From an uncultured Flammeovirgaceae bacterium (lineage in GTDB: Bacteria > Bacteroidota > Bacteroidia > Cytophagales > Cyclobacteriaceae), in the NCBI GenBank assembly GCA_937883755.1, contig CAKZYA010000063.1:186001-250000 (forward strand): a DNA stretch of 64,000 nt, given 5' to 3'. Made by a program: the position numbers and the translations under genes. Shown piece after piece: positions 26,239 to 33,820 of this stretch. The stretch's first letter is position 1; each line of letters starts with the position of its first letter. The notes under the pieces were generated by a model. It did no database searches and was not told where the DNA came from. It worked only from the letters and a program-made list of their open reading frames with translations.

Positions 26239-27384
26239 TTAACTAGGTACTCTACTACCTTGCAGTTCAGCTAGCTGACCAATTGCTTGCTGGATTAGGC
26301 TTTTATCCACTTCGTGTACTTCCACGCCTTTACCAATTTTTTCTAACAGCATAATAGTCAGTTGGCCACCCAAATGCTCCTGAAACTCATCCAATCCGCG
26401 CAGTAAATCTGGTTCGATTAATTCAGGAGTGTAAATATCAAAACCTAATTGCAGTAGTAACTTGATAGTGCGATGAAAGTCAGCTTCAGGAAGTATTCCT
26501 TTCAGGTAGGAGTAGGTAACATCTAGCGCGATACCGATAGCTACCGCTTCACCATGGCGCAGTTGATAATCGGTAAGTTGCTCTAGCTTGTGAGCCGCCC
26601 AGTGCCCAAAATCTAGCGGGCGCGATGACCCCATTTCGAACGGATCACCTCCAGCAATATGCTGCAAATGAATATCAGCGCAGCGGTAAATGAGATAGCT
26701 CATCGCATCCTGATCACGATTAGCTAGTGCGGTAGCGTCCTGCTCCAGCCGTTCCCAGAAAGCTGCATCTTTGATCAGGGCTACTTTAATCGCTTCCGCG
26801 ATACCCGCTCGCCAGTCCCGGTCATCCAAAGTAGATAGAAAAGCTGAATCGTTGATGACTGCGTAGGGCGGAGCGAAGGTTCCCAGAAAGTTTTTCTTGC
26901 CGAAGTAATTAATTCCGTTTTTCACCCCTACCCCCGAATCGTTCTGCGATAAAACGGTGGTCGGAATACGAACATGGCGTACTCCCCGATGACTTACTGC
27001 CGCCGCTAGTCCGACCATATCCAGCACCGCACCGCCACCAATACCTACAATGTATGAATGCCGATCGATGCGATAATGGTCTACGGCTTCAACGATTTGC
27101 TGTAAGTACTTAGTATCGTTCTTCGCGGCTTCACCACCCGGAACTACCAACGGATCAGCAAATAAAGCAATAGAATCAGCATGTACACTGATGTAGTCTT
27201 TTATTTCAGCTAGTAACTGGGGGTGGGCCTCGGCTACTCCCTGATCAACGACTACGAACAAGCGGGCTAGATTATCTTTGGAGAAAATTTCTTTCAGTGA
27301 AGGATTTTCAACCTTAAATAGTTGGTCGGTAAAGTGTACCTGATATTGAAAAGCAACAGAGAATGATTGTGATAGCGACTTCAT
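26239..27384 (-). CDS. eboD: EboD: 3-dehydroquinate synthase homologue
   Basis: 381-residue member of the sugar-phosphate cyclase family. It has the NAD-binding segment YIVGIGGGAVLDMVGLAA, the RIPTTVLSQNDSGVGVKNGINYFGKKNFLGTF region, and the metal-binding LDFGHWAAHKLEQLT and RHGEAVAIGI motifs with both His. Very likely an active cyclase or a close mimic, but its role is in the ebo cluster, not the shikimate pathway, where aroB would be expected with aro genes. Upstream lie intergenic repeats, then eboC. Confidence 0.9.
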   Translation of the reverse strand: MKSLSQSFSVAFQYQVHFTDQLFKVENPSLKEIFSKDNLARLFVVVDQGVAEAHPQLLAEIKDYISVHADSIALFADPLVVPGGEAAKNDTKYLQQIVEAVDHYRIDRHSYIVGIGGGAVLDMVGLAAAVSHRGVRHVRIPTTVLSQNDSGVGVKNGINYFGKKNFLGTFAPPYAVINDSAFLSTLDDRDWRAGIAEAIKVALIKDAAFWERLEQDATALANRDQDAMSYLIYRCADIHLQHIAGGDPFEMGSSRPLDFGHWAAHKLEQLTDYQLRHGEAVAIGIALDVTYSYLKGILPEADFHRTIKLLLQLGFDIYTPELIEPDLLRGLDEFQEHLGGQLTIMLLEKIGKGVEVHEVDKSLIQQAIGQLAELQGSRVPS

Positions 27385-27385
27385 T

Positions 27386-27525
27386 TTTACTAATGATTAA
27401 TGAATAATGACGGATGAATAATAAGGGGATGGAAGCAGTCTACAATAAACAACGTATGGGCAATAAATCGTAATTAATAAACCATATATAATCCATCAAT
27501 CATTACTCACTATTCATTCATCATC
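27386..27525. repeat. Interspersed ATTCAT/CATTA-type repeats between eboC and eboD
   Basis: The 178-base gap between eboD and eboC is made largely of degenerate repeats such as TAATGAATAATGACGGATGA near 27394 and CCATCAATCATTACTCA at 27493-27509, followed by TATTCATTCATCATC. The second motif (reverse complement TGAGTAATGATTGATGG) occurs exactly, in the other orientation, at 32688-32704 next to eboA. They look like short interspersed genomic repeats, without coding sequence. Confidence 0.55.
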
Positions 27526-27562
27526 AAATATCGACAATTTGTTGCAAGAAATGGTTTCACCG

Positions 27563-28474
27563 TTAGGTGACAGCAAAAAAACGGGCTAGCCAGATAGACA
27601 ACGGGAGTAGCAACAGAACCAGCAATCCGAATATACCTGAGGCGAAGATACTGGCAAAAACTGCGTTGAGGATAATCAGCGAGATTACCCCGGCTTTCAC
27701 TGCTTTGCCAATAAGCTGCGGTTGAGCGTGCCGGATAGCTTTAAACAGCGGAGGATAGATTTGGGAGGTGAACAGTGCCAAAAACACAAACGCTACCCAG
27801 CCACTTTGCTCCCGAATTACGAGAATTGCTAAAGATAGTATGACAATCCCGTACAATCCAGCTCCACCCCACAGTGCCATACGATTATCCCCGTGTACTT
27901 CCCCCCGGCTCACCATCGTAATGGCAGCAATGTACACAACGGGAATAAGACTCAAATACCAATAATCCGCAATCGTTGCCGGAACGAGACTAATGCCCAA
28001 CAACAAGTTTCCACCCCGGCATAACCCCATATTAATGGGACCAAAAATAAGTTGGTGTTTGCCCCAAGCATCGTACAGTAACGCACAAACCGCTACTGCC
28101 GTTGCAATTACGAAGCTTGCTACCGACACCTGAGCCGCGCAAAGAATACCCACTGCCAGTAATATTCCTCCCAGCATCCCTCCTTCCCGTACAGAAACAT
28201 CCCCCCGAGGGATAGACCGCTCCGGGCGCTCCTCCTGATCTAACCTAGCATCAAACACATCGTTAAAGACCACTCCCCCACCGTACAGCCCAACCGTAGT
28301 CGCTACCAACCAAAGTAAATTAGTTAAATAATCAACGCTTTCATTGAAATTACTCATTATAGTCAATATAGCTCCCGAAACGGCTGCTCCCGCCAGAATA
28401 TCAGCAATTGCCGTCACAATGTTAGCTGGACGCATAAGTTGTAAGTAGGCTCGTAGTTTTTGAGAGAGGAGCAT
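27563..28474 (-). CDS. eboC: EboC: UbiA-like prenyltransferase
   Basis: 303-residue integral membrane protein with about eight to nine helices. It carries the UbiA polyprenyl-diphosphate motif NDVFDARLDQEERPERSIPRG (NDxxD type), and a second conserved region DAWGKHQLIFGPINMGLCRGGN. UbiA enzymes attach isoprenoid chains to aromatic or sugar acceptors. In ebo clusters the eboC product is this homologue. Directly upstream, 15 bases away, lies the 231-aa membrane gene; the close spacing indicates one transcript. Confidence 0.9.
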   Translation of the reverse strand: MLLSQKLRAYLQLMRPANIVTAIADILAGAAVSGAILTIMSNFNESVDYLTNLLWLVATTVGLYGGGVVFNDVFDARLDQEERPERSIPRGDVSVREGGMLGGILLAVGILCAAQVSVASFVIATAVAVCALLYDAWGKHQLIFGPINMGLCRGGNLLLGISLVPATIADYWYLSLIPVVYIAAITMVSRGEVHGDNRMALWGGAGLYGIVILSLAILVIREQSGWVAFVFLALFTSQIYPPLFKAIRHAQPQLIGKAVKAGVISLIILNAVFASIFASGIFGLLVLLLLPLSIWLARFFAVT

Positions 28475-28489
28475 TTTTTTGGCTATTGA

Positions 28490-29185
28490 TTAAGCACCAG
28501 AATTACGATTTGCAGTTTGACTAAAGCGTTCGTACACATCAAAATCAAATAAGCTGGCATGGGTAATTTCGCCTACCGACAATACTAGGAGAAATCCAGC
28601 GTAAATATCATCTGCACCATCTTGCTGCCGTTTCTGGTACAAATCCCAGTATTCGGTAGTAAATACAATATCCTGGGTTTCGTCGCGGTAACCGCTGATT
28701 AAAGGCAGCACCGACAAATAAGAGCCGCGCGAAGGGCGAGGTAGCGATAGCGGCCAACCTATATATACTTTTCCGCTCTTCATGGTAAAGGAAATAAGAG
28801 CAGTATTTAGAAAAGCACTTCGTACCAGTTGCTCTAGTTCGTTCCCGATGAACCGGATAGAACGGCTTAGGGCTTTAGTATCGTCAATGAAAAGATTGGA
28901 AATATGAGCGATCAGAATACCAAGCAGAAATGAGAGAATAGCCGTGCCGGTATACGGTAATTGTAGCGGAAAACCTTCTTTAATATTTTTCGACCATTCG
29001 GGAAAGTTCGTTTCTACAACCCTAACCCCAAACGTTGCTAAAACGAGCAAAAAAATTCCGGCTAATACGGCATTGAAGATAAGTCGCTGACGATCTATCC
29101 GCTGATGAATGTACTTGGTAAAACGAGAGGTGATAAGTAGATAATAGCCACCTACTAGTGGAAATAGAAGTAGATTAAAGGGCAT
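28490..29185 (-). CDS. Unknown three-helix membrane protein in the ebo cluster
   Basis: 231 residues with helices near residues 1-20 (LLLFPLVGGYYLL), 36-55 (FNAVLAGIFLLVLATFGV) and 80-95 (ILSFLLGILIAHISN), then a soluble C-terminal domain (ALISFTMKSGKVYIGWPLSL through FDFDVYERFSQT). I do not know a family for it. It lies 15 bases before eboC and six bases after a 62-aa gene, so all three appear to be cotranscribed. Confidence 0.75.
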   Translation of the reverse strand: MPFNLLLFPLVGGYYLLITSRFTKYIHQRIDRQRLIFNAVLAGIFLLVLATFGVRVVETNFPEWSKNIKEGFPLQLPYTGTAILSFLLGILIAHISNLFIDDTKALSRSIRFIGNELEQLVRSAFLNTALISFTMKSGKVYIGWPLSLPRPSRGSYLSVLPLISGYRDETQDIVFTTEYWDLYQKRQQDGADDIYAGFLLVLSVGEITHASLFDFDVYERFSQTANRNSGA

Positions 29186-29191
29186 ATCCGT

Positions 29192-29380
29192 TTATGCCGC
29201 ACTGGAGGGTTTACGACCATCGTGGATACGACTACGCTGCTTAATAGCTTTATAAATAGATGACTGCTTGAATTGCGCTAACGTTTCTTTGGCTTGTTGA
29301 GTAGCCAGAATATCGGCTGGCTTTACGTATAACCGTCCGCCTTTGCTATGAAGCGTAATATTATCAGTATTTTTACTCAT
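29192..29380 (-). CDS. Small 62-aa protein of unknown function
   Basis: Small basic protein (MSKNTDNITLHSKGGRLYV start), with no signal peptide, membrane segment or Cys. It ends six bases before the 231-aa membrane gene and is probably cotranscribed and coupled with it. Its product is likely soluble. The 261 bases upstream (29381-29641) hold no gene but contain one copy of a direct repeat. Confidence 0.6.
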   Translation of the reverse strand: MSKNTDNITLHSKGGRLYVKPADILATQQAKETLAQFKQSSIYKAIKQRSRIHDGRKPSSAA

Positions 29381-29519
29381 ATACGCAATGATACGAAATT
29401 TATGCTGATAATGTTGGACTCGGCTTGATCTTGTTCATTTCAGACTCAATAGAAACAGCTACATAATTAGCTAAATCTCACCTTGCTTTACGGAAACCTT
29501 CTAGGTCTAGTACAATAAA

Positions 29520-29620
29520 CCAAATTTCGGATGTTTTCTAAGTGATGTTGTTGTAGTTTTTTATTAAACCCGCTTTAAAGCTCAAAATGTTTTATGAAAA
29601 AGCCGTACTATTTGACTAAG
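29520..29620. repeat. Direct repeat copy A flanking the heparinase-family gene
   Basis: About 100 bases nearly identical (roughly 80 percent, one single-base gap) to 31588-31689, in the same orientation. Shared runs include TTTTCTAAGTGAT, TTTAAAGCTCAAAA and GTTTTATGAAAAAG. Both copies contain ATGAAAAAG on the plus strand, opening MKK-type peptides, so they could be relics of the start of a gene read the other way. Together they bracket the heparinase gene. Confidence 0.7.
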
Positions 29621-29641
29621 CTAATTTCTGTATTTTAATCT

Positions 29642-31564
29642 TTATTCACCTGAAAGGCGCACTCTGATTTTAGTTGTATCCCCTTTTATTATCCATGCTG
29701 GGACACGAATTTCTATGCGTTTCAAACGCTCTTTTTTTACATCTAAATAATGTGGCGGCGGATCGAGGGAGATAACTGATACTGTAAGGTCAGGATGGGA
29801 TAGGTTCGCTAACACCAAGCGTTTCCCCTCCTGTGTTAAGATTGCACCGCCCTTGACAATTTCCACATCCGCTTGCGTGATTAATTGCCAGGTAATTAAG
29901 TTAGTCTCCTCTGTTATTTCAATGTCATCTTCAATCAAAAGTGAGGTGGGAGTATCTTTTATAAACCTTCTAGTTGCACTGGCCAACTGCTCTTGAAATG
30001 TGGACGTCAGATCAATAGTAGCTTCGGGTTTTTCCCCGGTTTTAAAATCAACAATAGTAGCTTTACCATCTACAATGTGCTTTTGTTCATTAACAGTGAG
30101 GGTACTATGACCAAAGTTATTCTTATTGAGCAACTTCCATCGGTCACACTTCTGGCATGTGGCCCATAGTTTAAAACCCGTTCTCTCAATTACTCCGTAC
30201 CTACTTTGCTTGGCAATATCTATACTCCATCGTACTCCGTTTAACTCAAAGACAAATGAACCGCCGTCCATATTACCGTGATTAACCGAACCACTGCCTC
30301 CTTTACCTCCAAAATAGTATTGATGAGGATCATTCTCTCCGCCTGTAAAAAACACGACCGGATTAGTTCCGTTCCCTTTCCAGGCTGTGGGTATTGTCTC
30401 TGTTGCTTTTTCTTCGTACTGAGCTAACCACACTAAAGAAGCTCCTGCTAACCGAGATACCTCTCCCATCGCCTCTGGTGGTTTTAAAAACCGCTCTTTT
30501 TCGAAAAATGTCTTGTTACCAGTTTTAGTAGCAAACCAAGCCAAGGTAAAATCTCCATTCTTGCTTCGTTGCTCACTACAATCGCCATAATTATACATCA
30601 ATCCGGTAGGAGCATTGGATAGCACTCTGAAAACAGCACTTTCTTTGAACGCAGGATAATCAGCGATACCAAAATCTGTTCCAAACGCACTTTCAAACAT
30701 CGCTGCGGTCACCACCGAAAATGATGTTCCGTAGTTCCAATACGTAGCCCCTTCTGGGTACACACCGTCTGGCCCATATTCAGCTAAGGCATGAACCATT
30801 CCGTCAATTGCCCGATGTATAGTTTTGGCAGCTAATTCTGGTTCCATTTCGGCAACAGCTAATGAGGCAGCTACCATGCCGCCATGACACACCTGGTTCC
30901 AGTTATTATTTCGATAAGCCCAGTGCGAATGATCTCCTCCCTCTGGCCAGCTTGGTTTGATCCCCTTTTCTACTAACGCCCTTTTCGCTAAGTCAATAGT
31001 GGATTGGGGCAACCCATCTGCTGCCCAATCAATAGCCAAGGCAATAGCTAGTGACATTTCACCCACATCAAGAAAGTGCTCAGGGTACCAGGTAGGAAAA
31101 TGACAGGCAGCAATAATTTCTTCATTTAATCGTGCAACCATTTGAGGGTTATTCTCCATTCGATAAACCATTGCCAGCATATTCACCCGATAAAGTATAT
31201 CCCTAGATATATCCAGTTGGTTATCCTGCGTTCTTTCTTCCAGTGGCACATCTAGGTTGATGATTGGCCTTTCAAGAATACTTTCAGCATTAAGTTTTAT
31301 CGCTTTATACACATTCTGAATCACCGGATCTGTCTTTAACCTTTTTCTCAGATTATCTTCAATCCCTTTATTCAAAACAAGACGGGGAGATTCTTTTTTC
31401 AAATTTTCTTTCAGGTATGCTACTGATATTGGATTTTCCAATTTCTGTGGTAATGACTGAGCATTAACGGATAAAGTCAAAGCCAGCATAGTTAAGAAGA
31501 GAACTAATCTCCAATAAATTATTTTTCTAAATTTCTGTAATAGATGTTTACAAGGCTTTTTCAT
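29642..31564 (-). CDS. Heparinase II/III-family protein
   Basis: 640-residue secreted polysaccharide-lyase-like protein. The ATG at 31564 gives a signal peptide (MKKPCKHLLQKFRKIIYWR, cleavage near NAQS). An N-terminal alpha/alpha toroid (HSHWAYRNNNWNQVCHGG, MVHALAEYGPDGVYPEGATYW) precedes the family's beta-sandwich entry SVNHGNMDGGSFVFELNGVRW. A catalytic Tyr/His set is plausible but not proven. It separates eboB from the rest of the ebo cluster and is bracketed by about 100-bp direct repeats, so it looks inserted. No SusC/SusD or sulfatase partner lies alongside. The frame continues upstream to 31591. Confidence 0.87.
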   Translation of the reverse strand: MKKPCKHLLQKFRKIIYWRLVLFLTMLALTLSVNAQSLPQKLENPISVAYLKENLKKESPRLVLNKGIEDNLRKRLKTDPVIQNVYKAIKLNAESILERPIINLDVPLEERTQDNQLDISRDILYRVNMLAMVYRMENNPQMVARLNEEIIAACHFPTWYPEHFLDVGEMSLAIALAIDWAADGLPQSTIDLAKRALVEKGIKPSWPEGGDHSHWAYRNNNWNQVCHGGMVAASLAVAEMEPELAAKTIHRAIDGMVHALAEYGPDGVYPEGATYWNYGTSFSVVTAAMFESAFGTDFGIADYPAFKESAVFRVLSNAPTGLMYNYGDCSEQRSKNGDFTLAWFATKTGNKTFFEKERFLKPPEAMGEVSRLAGASLVWLAQYEEKATETIPTAWKGNGTNPVVFFTGGENDPHQYYFGGKGGSGSVNHGNMDGGSFVFELNGVRWSIDIAKQSRYGVIERTGFKLWATCQKCDRWKLLNKNNFGHSTLTVNEQKHIVDGKATIVDFKTGEKPEATIDLTSTFQEQLASATRRFIKDTPTSLLIEDDIEITEETNLITWQLITQADVEIVKGGAILTQEGKRLVLANLSHPDLTVSVISLDPPPHYLDVKKERLKRIEIRVPAWIIKGDTTKIRVRLSGE

Positions 31565-31587
31565 AAAAACCTGTTCTTGTATTCTAT

Positions 31588-31689
31588 CCAAACTTTAAAT
31601 ACTTTTCTAAGTGATCTTGTTGTAATTTCTTATTAAGCAGCATTTAAAGCTCAAAACGTTTTATGAAAAAGTCGCGCTATTTGGCTAAG
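31588..31689. repeat. Direct repeat copy B flanking the heparinase-family gene
   Basis: Second copy of the direct repeat described at 29520, lying between eboB and the start of the heparinase-family gene. It overlaps the region where that gene's promoter should lie. Divergence is spread along the copy, so the duplication is not recent. Confidence 0.7.
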
Positions 31690-31729
31690 TTTAAGTATAA
31701 CCATTTGCTACCTGTCTGTCACAAGATCT

Positions 31730-32626
31730 CTAAGAACCACCCTCATCTACCCTCGGGGTTTGCCCACCGCGTAAAATCGAGTTGCCGGAGAATTTCTTAC
31801 GTTGATCAACTAGCTCGGGGGTTAGCAAGTCGGCTTCATTCATTTGCCCGCTTTGGCCGTAGGCATCCAGGGCATTTTGGTAGCAGGTAAGGCGAATGTG
31901 TTCTTCGGGAACCCCCTTTTCTTTCATTAGCATGGCAGTTTTAGGTACGGAAAGCACGTCACTAACCCCCCAGTCGGCAGCACTATTTACGATAATGCGC
32001 TCGGGACCGTACTGCTGCACAATAGCCGCCATGCGCTCAGGGCTCATTTTGGTGTGAGGATAGATAGAGAAAGCGGCCCAGAAGCCTCGGTCTAATACCT
32101 CCTTGACGGTTTCTTCATTGTTATGATCTATCACAACCTTAGAGGGAGCTAAGCCATGTTCTTCGCAAACGTCCATGCTGCGGGAGGTTCCAGCTTTCTT
32201 ATCGCGGTGCGGAGTATGAACCATCACCGGCATATCCATTTCTCGGGCTAGCTCTAATTGCTCGCGAAAGTATTTATCTTCCAACGGGGTTTGGTCGTCA
32301 TAACCAATTTCGCCTACCGCTACCACACCTTCTTTACTCAGAAAAAGTGGCAGTAATTCCATCACCTCTTCAGCCAGAGCTTCGTTGTTAGCCTCGCGAG
32401 AATTCAAACCAATAGTGCAGTAGTGCTTAATGCCAAACTGGCTAGCCCGAAAGCGTTCCCAACCAACCAAGCTACTAAAATAATCTAGAAAGCTACCCAC
32501 CTGGGTACGGGGCTGCCCCATCCAAAAAGCTGGTTCAATAACAGCGACAACGCCTGCTTGTTGCATGGCTTCATAATCGTCAGTTGTACGGGAAGAAGTG
32601 TGAATGTGGGGGTCAATATACATCAT
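31730..32626 (-). CDS. eboB: EboB: TatD-family metal hydrolase
   Basis: 298-residue TIM-barrel metallohydrolase of the TatD superfamily. Metal ligands are visible: YIDPHIHTSS (HxH near the start), VAVGEIGYDD, MPVMVHTPHRDK and VIDHNNEETV. In ebo clusters this is the standard second gene. It follows eboA by about 90 bases. TatD relatives act as nucleases or amidohydrolases; the substrate here is unknown. Confidence 0.9.
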   Translation of the reverse strand: MMYIDPHIHTSSRTTDDYEAMQQAGVVAVIEPAFWMGQPRTQVGSFLDYFSSLVGWERFRASQFGIKHYCTIGLNSREANNEALAEEVMELLPLFLSKEGVVAVGEIGYDDQTPLEDKYFREQLELAREMDMPVMVHTPHRDKKAGTSRSMDVCEEHGLAPSKVVIDHNNEETVKEVLDRGFWAAFSIYPHTKMSPERMAAIVQQYGPERIIVNSAADWGVSDVLSVPKTAMLMKEKGVPEEHIRLTCYQNALDAYGQSGQMNEADLLTPELVDQRKKFSGNSILRGGQTPRVDEGGS

Positions 32627-32678
32627 GGTTCAATAATTCAATTGTTCTATGGTTCGATTGTTAAATGGCTGAATTTTT

Positions 32679-32737
32679 AATGAATGATGAGTAATGATTG
32701 ATGGTGTAGTATCATTCATCAGTCGTTACTCATTATT
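32679..32737. repeat. Inverted repeat between eboA and eboB, running into eboA's 3' end
   Basis: Arms TGAGTAATGATTGATG (32688-32703) and CATCAGTCGTTACTCA (about 32716-32731) pair imperfectly around a short loop. The right arm includes the eboA stop codon, so the last residues (IMSND) are encoded in the repeat. The 17-base core TGAGTAATGATTGATGG also occurs inverted at 27493-27509. Could act as a weak hairpin between genes. Confidence 0.55.
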
Positions 32738-33591
32738 CCGATGGTTTTCCAATCAAGTTCCTCATCGGGTAGTGAATAGTTAGCTAACTGTTTCCTTAGC
32801 ATATCGTTTTCGCTTTCTTTAATAGCTAAAGTCGCGGCTTGCTTCTCTAATGAGCTACCTTGTTCTAATAAACGCTGAATATCCGGAAGATGCTCTTTGG
32901 TGAGGTAGGGAGCTACGCCTCGCCAGAGTTCGGGGGTTACTGGACGGCTGGCAGCCCAGCGTTCGTGGACGAAGTCAATTAGCATTCGCGCCTGGTCGGG
33001 GTTGCGTCGCTCATCCAATTGCTGAATGAGATATAGCGGACGGCCCATAAAGATAGCTTTCAGCACCATCTGATTCCATGCTTCATCTGCCATATACCCC
33101 GCCGGGTACGGATTGCGTAACGCCACGGCATCAAATACATCAGTAATGTTGGTACGGATACCTTCAGAAGCGCGATAAACCATCTGGTCAGGATAATCGT
33201 ACAGCGGAAGTGCCGCGTACAGTGTTATTTGTTCATCTACATTTGCGGTAGCAAACAAGCGGTCTAGTGCAGAGCGATAATCCTCGGGCGAATCGGCTGA
33301 CAATTGTAACAACCAGTAGGTACGGGCAGCTTGCCGCGCATCCCACTGGCTTAAATCCCAACCCGAACGTATTTGACCAGCTTCCTTTGTGGCTTCAGTA
33401 TTATTCGGTAATCTCGATTTATCAAAATACCTTGAAAGAGTACTGAAGGTTAGATTGAAGATACGGTTGCTCCGCTGGTTTTGATATTTATCAGTTTGCT
33501 GATCAAGCCAACTCATGCTTTCCTGCGAGGCATTATCGCTAACCAATCTGTATAAAAACTTCTGAGTACTTTGTTGATCTTGGTTCTCCAT
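32719..33591 (-). CDS. eboA: EboA-domain protein
   Basis: 290-residue helical protein, first gene of the ebo cluster. It contains tandem two-helix units rich in Trp and Tyr (SGWDLSQWDARQAARTYWLL, LDRLFATANVDEQITLYAALPLYD), consistent with the EboA family of Bacteroidota and cyanobacteria, whose function is unknown. The assignment rests on the clear order eboA-B-C-D-E-F. It is transcribed away from nuoM; the region between them contains an operator-like repeat. Confidence 0.8.
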   Translation of the reverse strand: MENQDQQSTQKFLYRLVSDNASQESMSWLDQQTDKYQNQRSNRIFNLTFSTLSRYFDKSRLPNNTEATKEAGQIRSGWDLSQWDARQAARTYWLLQLSADSPEDYRSALDRLFATANVDEQITLYAALPLYDYPDQMVYRASEGIRTNITDVFDAVALRNPYPAGYMADEAWNQMVLKAIFMGRPLYLIQQLDERRNPDQARMLIDFVHERWAASRPVTPELWRGVAPYLTKEHLPDIQRLLEQGSSLEKQAATLAIKESENDMLRKQLANYSLPDEELDWKTIGIMSND

Positions 33592-33665
33592 AAAATCAGC
33601 GTTGGGCGACTAAAGTAATAGATTTAAGAGGATAGAAAAAATGACTTAGCTCATACGCATTATAA

Positions 33666-33729
33666 AGACTTCAGAAGTTTGGGCAATACATTTCAGCACT
33701 AGAACCTGATGTTAAAACTTCCGAAGTCT
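33666..33729. promoter_or_regulatory. Paired ACTTC-N-GAAGT palindromes between eboA and nuoM
   Basis: AGACTTCAGAAGTTT at 33666-33680 and AAACTTCCGAAGTCT at 33715-33729 are inverted copies of each other (14 of 15 matched), and each is itself a short palindrome around ACTTC-N-GAAGT. They lie in the shared upstream region of two diverging operons, 49 bases centre to centre, as expected for two sites of a dimeric regulator. A long-looped hairpin is the alternative. Confidence 0.4.
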
Positions 33730-33820
33730 CTTCACCACGAGTATGAGTGAGAGGATTATCAGCATTTTTACCTGCGAAGTATTCGTATTTCTTCAGTAAA
33801 ATAAGAAATTTGCCGCCAGC

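Noticed and set aside
31663-31890. Plus-strand frame beginning MKKSRYLAKF
   Set aside because: It starts in direct repeat copy B but runs antisense through the eboB 3' end; at most a relic start, not a gene.
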